This document shows positions 45,135-52,906 of a stretch of DNA of 64,000 nucleotides, one piece after another. Each line of letters starts with the position of its first letter. Position 1 is the stretch's first letter. The position numbers and the translations under genes were made by a program. Below the pieces are notes generated by a model. That model was not told where the DNA came from. It saw only the letters and a list, made by a program, of their open reading frames with translations, and searched no databases. Origin of the DNA: Futiania mangrovi (GTDB lineage: Bacteria; Pseudomonadota; Alphaproteobacteria; Futianiales; Futianiaceae); NCBI RefSeq assembly GCF_024158125.1, contig NZ_JAMZFT010000002.1, positions 930,001 to 994,000 of the forward strand. The letters run 5' to 3'.

Positions 45135-45647
45135 ATGACGATCCGGGGAAAGACGTGGAAGTTCGGCGATCACATCAACACGGACCTGATCCTGCCCGGT
45201 CCGGTGATGCTGATGCCCTATGACGAGCAGCCGCGGCACGTGTTCGCGGCAAACCGGCCGGGCTGGGTGGACGAGGTGGGCGCGGGCGACGTGCTGATCG
45301 CAGGCCGCAACTTCGGCACGGGCTCCGGCCGGCCGGCGGCGCGGTCGCTGAAAGTGCTGGGGCTTTCCTGCCTCGTCGCGGAATCGATCAACGGTCTCTT
45401 CTTCCGCAACTGCGTGAACTACGGCTTCCCCGCGATGGAATGTCCCGGCGTGTCGGAGGCGTTCGAGGAAGGCGACGGGGCCGAGGTCGATTTCGCCGCC
45501 TTCACCGTGCGCAACGCCCGCACCGGACAGACGCTGCAGGGCCGGCGGTTTCCCGAGATGCTGCTGAAGATCATCGAGGCGGGCGGCATCTACCCGCTGA
45601 TGGAAGCCCAGGGCCTGCTGGCGGAACCGAACCCCGAAACCGCCTGA
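45135..45647 (+). CDS. LeuD-like hydro-lyase small subunit
   Basis: A 170-residue swivel-domain subunit encoded 10 bases after the large subunit. It has G-D-H-I-N-T-D-L-I-L-P-G (10-21), then the substrate-recognition loop G-R-N-F-G-T-G-S-G-R-P-A-A (about 57-69). It also has V-A-E-S-I-N-G-L-F-F-R-N and N-Y-G-F-P. With the LeuC-like subunit it would interconvert two hydroxyacid isomers, or hydrate an unsaturated diacid through a cis-enoate. It ends 13 bases from a convergent CoA ligase gene. Confidence 0.9.
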   Translation: MTIRGKTWKFGDHINTDLILPGPVMLMPYDEQPRHVFAANRPGWVDEVGAGDVLIAGRNFGTGSGRPAARSLKVLGLSCLVAESINGLFFRNCVNYGFPAMECPGVSEAFEEGDGAEVDFAAFTVRNARTGQTLQGRRFPEMLLKIIEAGGIYPLMEAQGLLAEPNPETA

Positions 45648-45660
45648 GCGCGGATCGGGT

Positions 45661-47628
45661 TCAGTCGGCTCCGGCCCCAAGGCCCAGCCGCTTCGCCGTT
45701 GCCGCAAGGCCGTCGAGCGCCTCCGGATTCACGAGGGAGGAGGTGTCGCCCAGCGGCTTGCCGAGGAACACGGCCTTCACGAGGCGGCGCATGACCTTCA
45801 TGTTCCGCGTCTTCGGAAGGTCCGCGACGAAGGCCACGAACGCGGGCCTGTAGGGATGGCCGAGGCCGTCCACCACCGCCTGCGACAGCCGCGCTGCGGT
45901 GTCGTCGTCGGCGGCGGCGCCCTCGCGCAGGACGACGACGCAGCCGACCGCCTCACCCTTGATCGCGTCGGGCATGCCGATGGCGGCGGCCTCCAGCACG
46001 GTGCCGGTCGCGTTCAGCAAGGCCTCGATCTCGGCAGGCCCGGTGCGCTTGCCCGCGATCTTCAGCGTGTCGTCCGAGCGGCCCAGCACGTACCAGAACC
46101 CCTCCGCGTCGCGGATCGCCCAGTCTCCCTGCCGCCAGACGCCGGGAATGTCGCGCCAGTAGCTGTCCAGATAGCGCTCCTCGTCGTGCCACAGGCTGCG
46201 GGTCAGGCCGACGGAGGGCTTGCGCAGGACAAGTTCGCCGAGCGTGCCGGGCGGCACGGGCCTGCCCTCCATGTCGACGATGTCGGCGCCCATGCCGGGA
46301 ATGGGGCCGGAGAAGGCGCACGGCTTCATCGCGCGGATGACGGAGCCCGAAAGGATGCCGCCGCCGATCTCGGTCCCGCCGGTGTAGTTGATGATCGGTC
46401 CCTTGCGCTCGAGCACATTGTCGAAGGTCCACCACCACGCGTCGGGTGTCCATGCCTCGCCCGTGGAGACGCAGAGCCTGAGCGAGGAGATGTCGTGGCC
46501 GCCGGTCCCCCCGCCGTGCATGAAGCCGCGGATCGTCGTCGGCGCGAGGCCGAGGATCGTGGCGCGGTTCTGGGCGATCAGCCGCCACATGCGGGTGGCG
46601 TCGGGATAGTTGGGCGCGCCGTCCGCCAGCACGAAGGAAGCCCCGATCTGGGTCACGCCGAACGCGAGCAGTGGCCCGACGAGCCACCCCATGTCGGAGA
46701 ACCAGACGACCGTGTCCTCGGCCCGCATGTCCATCATCAGGCCCATGTCGAGCGAGAGCTTGGCCGCGAAACCGGCGTGCGTGTGCACCGTGCCCTTGGG
46801 GCTACCGCTCGTGCCCGAGGTGTACATGAGCAGCGCAGGGGCGTGCGAGGGCAGTTCCGCGGTCGGGAAATCCTCGGGCTGCTCCGCGCACAAGGTCCGC
46901 CAGTCCACGTCCCGGTCCTGGCCGATAGCGGCCCCATCGCCGGTGACGAGGCAGACGACATGCCGCACGCCCGGTACCTGCTGGACGGCGGCGTCGATCA
47001 CCTCCTTCATGGGCGCGGTCCGGCCCCGGCGCGTGGCCGTGTCCACGGTCAGGACGGCGGCGGCGCCGGCGGCCTTCAGGCGGGTGACGACCGCCTCGGC
47101 CCCGAAGCCGGAAAAGAGCGGCATCGCAACCGCCCCGATCTTCGCGATGGCGAGGAGGCCGGCGATGGCCTCGTTGACGTTGGGCATGTAGACGGCGACC
47201 ACCTCGCCCTGCCTCACCCCGAGGGCGGAGAGCCCCGCGGCGAGGCGGGAGGCTTCCCGCGAAAGGTCCTCATAGGTCCAGACGCGCGCCTCGCCTGCCT
47301 CCGACTCGCCCAGGATCGCGGGCGACGTCCACACGGGCGTCCCCCGGTGCCGGTCCAGCGAGTTCGCCACGATGTTCGTGGTGCCGCCCACGAACCAGTC
47401 GGCGAATTCGATCCCGCGGGAGGTATCGAGCACCTTGTCGTAGGGCCGCATGAAGGAGATGCGCCCGGCGATCGCGGCCCACCACCATTCGGGATCGGCG
47501 TCGGCGCGCGCGACCAGTGCGTCGAAATCCGCGATCGCGTGCGCAGCCATGAAGCGGCCGAGATTGCTGGCGGCCGCCGCCTCCGGCGACGGCCTCCACA
47601 CGATCTCCTGATTGACCAGGTCGCTCAT
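45661..47628 (-). CDS. Acyl-CoA synthetase, acetoacetyl-/propionyl-CoA synthetase-like (AMP-forming)
   Basis: A 655-residue AMP-forming ligase with an ACAS-type N-terminus. The P-loop T-S-G-T-S-G-S-P-K-G is normal. Other motifs are N-Y-T-G-G-T-E-I-G-G, W-Y-V-L-G-R-S-D-D and L-P-K-T-R-N-M-K with catalytic Lys611. It is clearly paralogous to the 649-residue ligase near 28-30 kb, including the shared W-F-V-G-G region, the D-M-G-W-x-x-G segment and a similar C-terminal S-L-V-N-P-E-A-L tail. It is followed on the operon's 5' side by a thiolase gene. The carboxylate it activates is unknown. Confidence 0.9.
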   Translation of the reverse strand: MSDLVNQEIVWRPSPEAAAASNLGRFMAAHAIADFDALVARADADPEWWWAAIAGRISFMRPYDKVLDTSRGIEFADWFVGGTTNIVANSLDRHRGTPVWTSPAILGESEAGEARVWTYEDLSREASRLAAGLSALGVRQGEVVAVYMPNVNEAIAGLLAIAKIGAVAMPLFSGFGAEAVVTRLKAAGAAAVLTVDTATRRGRTAPMKEVIDAAVQQVPGVRHVVCLVTGDGAAIGQDRDVDWRTLCAEQPEDFPTAELPSHAPALLMYTSGTSGSPKGTVHTHAGFAAKLSLDMGLMMDMRAEDTVVWFSDMGWLVGPLLAFGVTQIGASFVLADGAPNYPDATRMWRLIAQNRATILGLAPTTIRGFMHGGGTGGHDISSLRLCVSTGEAWTPDAWWWTFDNVLERKGPIINYTGGTEIGGGILSGSVIRAMKPCAFSGPIPGMGADIVDMEGRPVPPGTLGELVLRKPSVGLTRSLWHDEERYLDSYWRDIPGVWRQGDWAIRDAEGFWYVLGRSDDTLKIAGKRTGPAEIEALLNATGTVLEAAAIGMPDAIKGEAVGCVVVLREGAAADDDTAARLSQAVVDGLGHPYRPAFVAFVADLPKTRNMKVMRRLVKAVFLGKPLGDTSSLVNPEALDGLAATAKRLGLGAGAD

Positions 47629-47674
47629 GGGCCACTCCTGTCCGCGGGGGCGTGTAAAGCGCCGCTGAAGCCGT

Positions 47675-48901
47675 CTATCGGGCCGGGGCGGCCTCGAACA
47701 CGGCGGCAAGGCCCTGTCCGCCGCCGATGCACATGGTCTCGAGCCCCAGCTTCGCATCGCGCCGGCGCATCTCGTGCAGCATCGTCGCCAGGATCCGCCC
47801 GCCCGTCGCGCCGACCGGATGGCCGAGCGAGATGCCCGAGCCGTTCACGTTCATGCGGTCGAAATCACCCTCGCCGAACTTCCATTCGCGGGTGCAGGCG
47901 AGCACCTGGGCCGCGAACGCCTCGTTCAGCTCGATCAGGTCGATGTCCTTGAGCGCGAGGCCCGCACGCTCCAGCGCGCGCGCTGTCGCAGGCACCGGGC
48001 CGATCCCCATGCGATTGGGTTGCACGCCCGCCACCGCCCAGGATTTCAGACGTCCGAAGGGACGCAGGCCATACTTCTCCACCATCTCCGCCGTGGCCAC
48101 GATGCAGGCCGAGGCGCCGTCGTTCTGCCCGCTGGCATTGCCCGCGGTGACCGTCGCCTCCGGGTCCGCCTTGATGCGGACGGGCGTGAGGCCCGCAAGC
48201 TGTTCCACCGTCGTGCCGGGGCGGGGATGTTCGTCCTTCGTCACGGTGACGCTGCCCTTCCGGCCCTTCACCTCGACGGGGATGATCTCGTCGTCAAAGA
48301 GGCCGCCCTCCTGCGCGGCGACCGCGCGGCGCTGGGATTCCGCGGCGAAGCGGTCCTGTTCCTCGCGCGGGATGGAATAGTCGCGGCGCAGGTTCTCCGC
48401 CGTTTCCAGCATGCCGCCGGGCACGGGATAGTTCTCGCCGCCCGCCGTCAGGCGACCGCGCACGAGGGAGTCGTGGTAGAGCTGGCCCGAACCGCCCGCG
48501 AAGCCCCAGCGCCCCTCGGTCGTGAAGAAGGGCGCCCGGCTCATGGATTCCGCGCCGCCCGCGATCACGACGTCGCTCGCGCCCGTCGCCACCTGCATCG
48601 AGGCATAGATGATCGCTTGCAGGCCGGAGCCGCAGCGCCGGTCGAGTTGAAGCCCCCCGGTCTCGATGGGAAGCCCTGCGTCGAGGGCCGCCACGCGGCC
48701 GAGCGCTGGCGCATCCATCGTCGAATAGCACTGCGCGAACAGCACGTCCTCGACCGCCTCGCCCGGCAGGCCCGACTTCTCCATGAGGCCGCGCAGCACC
48801 GTGGCCGCGAGGTGCTGGACGGGCACGTCCTTGAACACGCCGCCGAAGCGGCCGACGGGCGTGCGCACGGGTTCGCAGATCCAGGCGTCTCTCACGTCCA
48901 T
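47675..48901 (-). CDS. Acetyl-CoA acetyltransferase / 3-oxoacyl-CoA thiolase
   Basis: A 408-residue thiolase. The nucleophile is Cys90 (R-R-C-G-S-G-L-Q-A). His361 lies in G-H-P-V-G-A-T-G-G, and the second catalytic Cys391 in C-I-G-G-G-Q-G. It cleaves a 3-oxoacyl-CoA to acetyl-CoA and a shortened acyl-CoA. An internal M-S-R-A-P-F segment (about 120-125) is typical. It is first in a minus-strand pair with the acyl-CoA synthetase gene (46 bases between), so its expression is coupled to that ligase. GGGAGAGAGA precedes the ATG. Confidence 0.94.
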   Translation of the reverse strand: MDVRDAWICEPVRTPVGRFGGVFKDVPVQHLAATVLRGLMEKSGLPGEAVEDVLFAQCYSTMDAPALGRVAALDAGLPIETGGLQLDRRCGSGLQAIIYASMQVATGASDVVIAGGAESMSRAPFFTTEGRWGFAGGSGQLYHDSLVRGRLTAGGENYPVPGGMLETAENLRRDYSIPREEQDRFAAESQRRAVAAQEGGLFDDEIIPVEVKGRKGSVTVTKDEHPRPGTTVEQLAGLTPVRIKADPEATVTAGNASGQNDGASACIVATAEMVEKYGLRPFGRLKSWAVAGVQPNRMGIGPVPATARALERAGLALKDIDLIELNEAFAAQVLACTREWKFGEGDFDRMNVNGSGISLGHPVGATGGRILATMLHEMRRRDAKLGLETMCIGGGQGLAAVFEAAPAR

Positions 48902-48995
48902 TGCTGTCTCTCTCCCTGATGTGTCCGCGGCGCTTCGTGCGCCGTGCGTGTTCGTTGAGGCGTCTCGCCGCCCGTGGTCAGGCTAGCATGCCATT

Positions 48996-49007
48996 TTGTC
49001 CTGACAA
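48996..49007. promoter_or_regulatory. TTGTC/GACAA inverted repeat in the thiolase-ligase divergent region
   Basis: TTGTC-CT-GACAA forms a 12-bp palindrome about 95 bases upstream of the thiolase start. GACAAT recurs at 49077-49082 and 49097-49102 in the same gap. It is a possible operator shared by both divergent genes. Confidence 0.4.
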
Positions 49008-49094
49008 TCTGCGGTTTCGACAGACAAGACATGACGGGGCACGGTGCGCCTCGATGCGTACAAATTGTTGTATATAGACAATAAAATAAGCGCA

Positions 49095-49124
49095 TTGACA
49101 ATGAATTGGTGAAGTTCGTATCGT
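49095..49124 (+). promoter_or_regulatory. Candidate sigma70-type promoter for the ligase/hydratase operon
   Basis: A consensus -35 TTGACA (49095-49100) and a -10-like TATCGT (49119-49124) are separated by 18 bases. They lie in an AT-rich patch unlike the rest of the window, about 70 bases before the ligase ATG. A GACAAT motif overlaps the -35, so a bound regulator would block initiation. Confidence 0.5.
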
Positions 49125-49191
49125 TGGGCCAAGGCAGCTCCGGGGCACATTAGGGGCATGAGGGAACGTACGGGAAAGGCAGGCACGCACC

Positions 49192-50751
49192 ATGGCGCGC
49201 TTGACGGATTTCACGTCCTACGCGGACGCGCAGGCACATTTTTCGAAGCAGGCGCTCTGGGCGCTGTTCGACGGCGATCGCAACCGGTTCAACATCGCGC
49301 ACGAGTGCATCGACCGGCATGTGGACGGGGACGCGGTCGCGCTGCGCATCGCGCATGCCGACGGGCGCGACGAGATCCTGAGCTTTGCGGAGCTCGCGCG
49401 CCGCTCCTCGCAGCTTGCCCATCATCTCGTCGCGATGGGGGTGGAGAAGGGTGACCGGGTGGCGGTCATGCTGGAACCCTCGCTGCCGTTCTATTGCGCA
49501 CTGTTCGGCGTGATGAAGGCCGGGGCGGTGGCGGTGCCCATGTTCACGCTGTTCGGTCCCGACGGCATCCGCCTGCGGGTCGAGGACTGCACGCCGAAGG
49601 TCTTTCTCACCAACGCCGAGAAGGCGGAGGAAGCGCGCGAGGGCGGGGCGCAGAACGTGATCGTGCTCGACGAGGCGTTCCTCGACGGGCTGTCGGGCCG
49701 GCCGGAGACGTTCGACTGGGATACCGCCGGCGACGACCTTGCGGTGCTGCAATACACCTCCGGAACGACGCGCCTGCTGCCCGCTGCGGTGAGGCATACC
49801 CACCGCTCGCTCGTGACGCTGATGGTTGCCGCGCTCTATGCCACGGGCGTGCGGCCGGGCGACCGCTTCTTCTGTCCCTCGTCGCCCGCCTGGGGGCACG
49901 GGCTGTGGCACGGCACGCTGGCGCCGCTGGCGCTCGGCGTCTCGACCGGGACGTTTTCCGGGCGGTTCGACGCGGTGCGGCTTCTGAAGGCCCTGCAAGA
50001 CTTCCGCATCACCAATCTCTCGGCGGCGGCGACGCACTACCGCATGATGCGCAATTCCGGCGCGGCGGAACGGTTCACCTACGCCATCGAGAAGCTGAGC
50101 TTCACCGGCGAGCCCATCGACACCGAAACCGCGCAATATGTCGAGCGGCTGTTCGGCACCAAGGTCTGCTCGATGTACGGCACGACCGAGATCGGCGTCA
50201 TCATCGCGAATTACCCGGGCGCGCCGGATCTCGAGGTGCGCGAGGGCGCGCTCGGCAAGGCGGTGCCAGGCGTCGAGGTCGAGGTGCACCGCGCCGACGG
50301 CAGCCGCGCCGCACCGGGCGAGATCGGCGAACTGATGGTGCGCAAGCGCGACGGCTGGTTCCCGACCAAGGATCTGGGTCGGATCGACGAGGACGGCTTC
50401 TTCTACCACGCGGGCCGGGCCGACGACGTGATCATCTCGGCCGGCTGGACCATGAGCGCGGTGGAGATCGAGGACGCGGTCCTCCGCCACGCGGATGTGG
50501 CCGAATGTGCCGCCATCGGCGTTCCGGACGAAACCCGCGGCCAGGTGGTCAAGGCATTCGTCGTGCTGAAGGGCAAGCCGCGCGAGGGGCTGGCGGAAGA
50601 GATCCAGGACCTCGTTCGCAACAAGCTGAGCCGCCACGAATATCCCCGCCAGGTGGAATTCGTCGCGTCCCTGCCGAAGACGCCGGCAGGAAAGGTCAAC
50701 CGCAAGGTCCTGCGCGACCGTGCGCGTGAAAAGATGCAAGGCGCGGCCTGA
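49192..50751 (+). CDS. AMP-forming acyl-CoA ligase with variant P-loop (paralogue of the gene at 33.2 kb)
   Basis: A 519-residue ligase that aligns end to end with the 520-residue ligase at 33.2-34.8 kb. Both have the same N-terminus (L-T-D then A-D-A-Q), the F-N/L-N-I/L-A-H-E-C segment, and the same altered phosphate loop, here T-S-G-T-T-R-L-L-P. The adenine motif M-Y-G-T-T-E, hinge G-R-A-D-D-V-I-I-S-A-G and L-P-K-T-P-A-G-K are intact. It probably activates an aromatic, alicyclic or branched carboxylate. It starts 29 bases upstream of a double hot-dog hydratase gene. Confidence 0.9.
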   Translation: MARLTDFTSYADAQAHFSKQALWALFDGDRNRFNIAHECIDRHVDGDAVALRIAHADGRDEILSFAELARRSSQLAHHLVAMGVEKGDRVAVMLEPSLPFYCALFGVMKAGAVAVPMFTLFGPDGIRLRVEDCTPKVFLTNAEKAEEAREGGAQNVIVLDEAFLDGLSGRPETFDWDTAGDDLAVLQYTSGTTRLLPAAVRHTHRSLVTLMVAALYATGVRPGDRFFCPSSPAWGHGLWHGTLAPLALGVSTGTFSGRFDAVRLLKALQDFRITNLSAAATHYRMMRNSGAAERFTYAIEKLSFTGEPIDTETAQYVERLFGTKVCSMYGTTEIGVIIANYPGAPDLEVREGALGKAVPGVEVEVHRADGSRAAPGEIGELMVRKRDGWFPTKDLGRIDEDGFFYHAGRADDVIISAGWTMSAVEIEDAVLRHADVAECAAIGVPDETRGQVVKAFVVLKGKPREGLAEEIQDLVRNKLSRHEYPRQVEFVASLPKTPAGKVNRKVLRDRAREKMQGAA

Positions 50752-50780
50752 ACGGGTCCGGCGCGCGAGAGGAGGAAGCA

Positions 50781-51917
50781 ATGAACGAGATGACGAAGCG
50801 GTTTCCCAAGATCACGCCGGAGGCGCTCGACGCGCTGCGGGAGCGGATCGGCGTGAAGATCGAGAGCACCGTGGAGCCCTGGTGCTACGAGGCGACCCGC
50901 GACAACATCCGGCATTACGCCCATGGCATCGGAGACGACAACCCGCTGTGGTGCGACCCGTCCTACGCGAAGGGCACGAAGTTCGGAGACGTGATCGCGC
51001 TGCCGAGCTTCCTGTTCGCCACCTCGCGCATCATCAGCGGCTATGTCGGCGGCCTGCCGGGCGTCCATGCCATGTGGTCGGGGTCCGACTGGCACTGGAA
51101 GAAGCCCGTCGCGCGCAACACGGAAGTTGCGACGGAGGCCTACCTCAAGGACCTGGTCGAGCACGACACCCGCTTTGCAGGCCGCGCGATCCAGCAGATC
51201 TACCATGTCGATTTCTACGACGCGAAGACCGGCGACATGCTGGCCGAGGCAGAAAGCTGGTGCTTCCGCACCGACCGCGACAACGCGCGGGAGAAAGGCA
51301 CGAAGTACACCGAGGTGAAGGCGCGCGAGCCGCGCGTCTACACGCAGGAGGAACTCGACGCCTACAACGAGCATTATGCGAACGAGACCGTCCGCGGTGC
51401 GGAGACCCGCTACTGGGACGACGTGCGTGAGGGCGAGGACCTGCCCACCATGCTCAAGGGCCCGATGACGGTCACCGGCTTCATTGCCTATGCGCAAGGC
51501 TGGGGCGGCCTCTACATCCGCGCCAACAAGCTCGCCTGGCAGCTTCAGCAGAAGCACCCCTCGGCGGGCATCAAGAACCGTTTCGGCATTCCCGACTGCC
51601 CGGAGCGGGTGCACTGGGAGGAGGAGTTCGCCCTGATGGTCGGCGCGCCCGGCGCCTATGACTACGGGCCGGAGCGGGCCTCGTGGCTGACCCACCACGT
51701 CACCAACTGGATGGGCGACGACGGCTTCCTGAAGCGCGCCAAGTGCCAGGTGCGCCGGCACAATCCGGAAGGCGACATCATCCTGATCGACGGCCAGGTG
51801 ACGCGGAAGTTCGTCGAGGACGGCCGCCACCTCGTCGAGATCTCGCAGCGGGCCGTGCAGCAGGACGGCGAACTGTCGGCGATCGGTTCCGCCATCGTGG
51901 AACTGCCGAAGCGCTGA
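50781..51917 (+). CDS. Double hot-dog acyl dehydratase (FAS1-like/MaoC N-terminal domain)
   Basis: A 378-residue protein with two hot-dog halves. The N-terminal half carries the FAS1-like pattern A-T-R-D-N-I-R-H-Y-A-H-G-I-G-D-D-N-P-L-W-C-D (about 38-59). The C-terminal half starts near R-Y-W-D-D-V-R-E-G-E-D-L (about 212-223) with a later V-H-W-E-E-E and H-H-V-T-N-W-M-G-D-D-G segment. Related two-domain proteins hydrate mesaconyl-CoA or other enoyl-CoAs; that identity is a hypothesis here. It is cotranscribed with the upstream ligase. GAGAGGAGGAAG precedes the ATG. Confidence 0.87.
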   Translation: MNEMTKRFPKITPEALDALRERIGVKIESTVEPWCYEATRDNIRHYAHGIGDDNPLWCDPSYAKGTKFGDVIALPSFLFATSRIISGYVGGLPGVHAMWSGSDWHWKKPVARNTEVATEAYLKDLVEHDTRFAGRAIQQIYHVDFYDAKTGDMLAEAESWCFRTDRDNAREKGTKYTEVKAREPRVYTQEELDAYNEHYANETVRGAETRYWDDVREGEDLPTMLKGPMTVTGFIAYAQGWGGLYIRANKLAWQLQQKHPSAGIKNRFGIPDCPERVHWEEEFALMVGAPGAYDYGPERASWLTHHVTNWMGDDGFLKRAKCQVRRHNPEGDIILIDGQVTRKFVEDGRHLVEISQRAVQQDGELSAIGSAIVELPKR

Positions 51918-51927
51918 GGCCGGAAAG

Positions 51928-51954
51928 GACGGGCGGGCGCCCGGCGCGCCCGTC
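51928..51954. terminator. Hairpin terminator between convergent hydratase and IclR genes
   Basis: An 8-bp stem (51928-51935 with 51947-51954) has extra G+C pairing potential in the loop. It lies just after the hydratase stop and before the convergent IclR stop at 51975. Confidence 0.6.
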
Positions 51955-51974
51955 TGTCATGTCCGCCGGGGTAC

Positions 51975-52760
51975 CTATCCGCCCGGCTTGCCCATCAGCA
52001 TGGGTGCAACCTCGTCGCGCACCGCCAGCATCTCGCGAGCGAGCGCCGGGACGCCGATCGTCGCCACCCGCTCGGAAATGCCGATCACGACCATGCCGTG
52101 ATTCATGCGGTTGCGGTCGTCGAAGAAGGGCACCGCGACGACCGTGACCCCGGAGATATAGTTGCCACGGTCGACGGCATAGCCCTGCTCGCGGGCTTGC
52201 CGCACCTCCTCCCGCCACGTCGCGAACTCCGGCGGGTTGTCCCAGTTGAGCGCCGCGAATCCCTTCCGCAGCATAGCCTCGTCCGGCGTGTTGAAGGCCG
52301 CAAAGCAGCGGCCCGTCGCACTGATGAGGGCGGGAAAGCGGCTGCCGAGGTCGACCTGGAGGCGGAAGGGCAGCGGCACCTGCGAGAGCGCGACCACGAC
52401 CATCGACGTCGGCTCCACCAGCTTCACCGCGATGGCGGTCAGGCCGAAGGACTTGGCGAGATCGTCGAGCTTCGGCTGGATCAGCGACGCAAAGGGGTTC
52501 TTCTCGATGGCGCTGCGCGCGATGGACAGGATCCCGACGTCGATGAAATAGCGCTTGGAAACGGGATCGAACGCGACGAGCCCCTCGTCCTTCAGCACGC
52601 GCAGGATATGCAGGCAGGTGCTGGGCACCAGCCCGAGATCGCGCGCGATCTGCTGTACGCCGAGCGGCTCGTCGGAGCCGCCGAGCCGGCGCAGGATGGC
52701 GATGGCACGGGTGACGGCGGGAACGGCGCGCTTTCGTTGCGCTGGGGCGGGCTTGTCCAA
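51975..52760 (-). CDS. IclR-family transcriptional regulator
   Basis: A 261-residue IclR regulator. The winged helix-turn-helix is at about 14-75 (V-T-R-A-I-A-I-L-R-R-L, then I-A-R-D-L-G-L-V-P-S-T-C). The effector domain has the V-D-R-G-N-Y-I-S-G-V block, closely matching the IclR at 18.9 kb. A TTG appears to be the start (52760), and I find no convincing ribosome site. The position, convergent with the ligase/hydratase operon, makes that operon and the GACAA-containing promoter at 49.1 kb its likely target. Confidence 0.88.
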   Translation of the reverse strand: MDKPAPAQRKRAVPAVTRAIAILRRLGGSDEPLGVQQIARDLGLVPSTCLHILRVLKDEGLVAFDPVSKRYFIDVGILSIARSAIEKNPFASLIQPKLDDLAKSFGLTAIAVKLVEPTSMVVVALSQVPLPFRLQVDLGSRFPALISATGRCFAAFNTPDEAMLRKGFAALNWDNPPEFATWREEVRQAREQGYAVDRGNYISGVTVVAVPFFDDRNRMNHGMVVIGISERVATIGVPALAREMLAVRDEVAPMLMGKPGG

Positions 52761-52906
52761 CTGTCCAGGGGTCTCTCAGGTAACGCGGAACGGGTCGTCG
52801 CGCGGCCGGTGCAGCCGGGACGCTCTCAGGCTACACGGAAGGGACTGGGGCTGTCATGTCCGATGCGCAGGCAGGAACCGGGGCAACGTCCGGGCCGGGT
52901 TGCGCG

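Noticed and set aside
43871-45647. Assignment of the LeuCD-like genes to leucine biosynthesis (leuC, leuD)
   Set aside because: No leuA or leuB nearby, a variant substrate motif, and catabolic neighbours; gene symbols were left blank.
45856-47952. A 698-codon open frame opposite the acyl-CoA synthetase gene
   Set aside because: The composition is typical of a mirror frame of a G+C-rich gene, with no recognisable motif. The opposite strand has complete ligase motifs.
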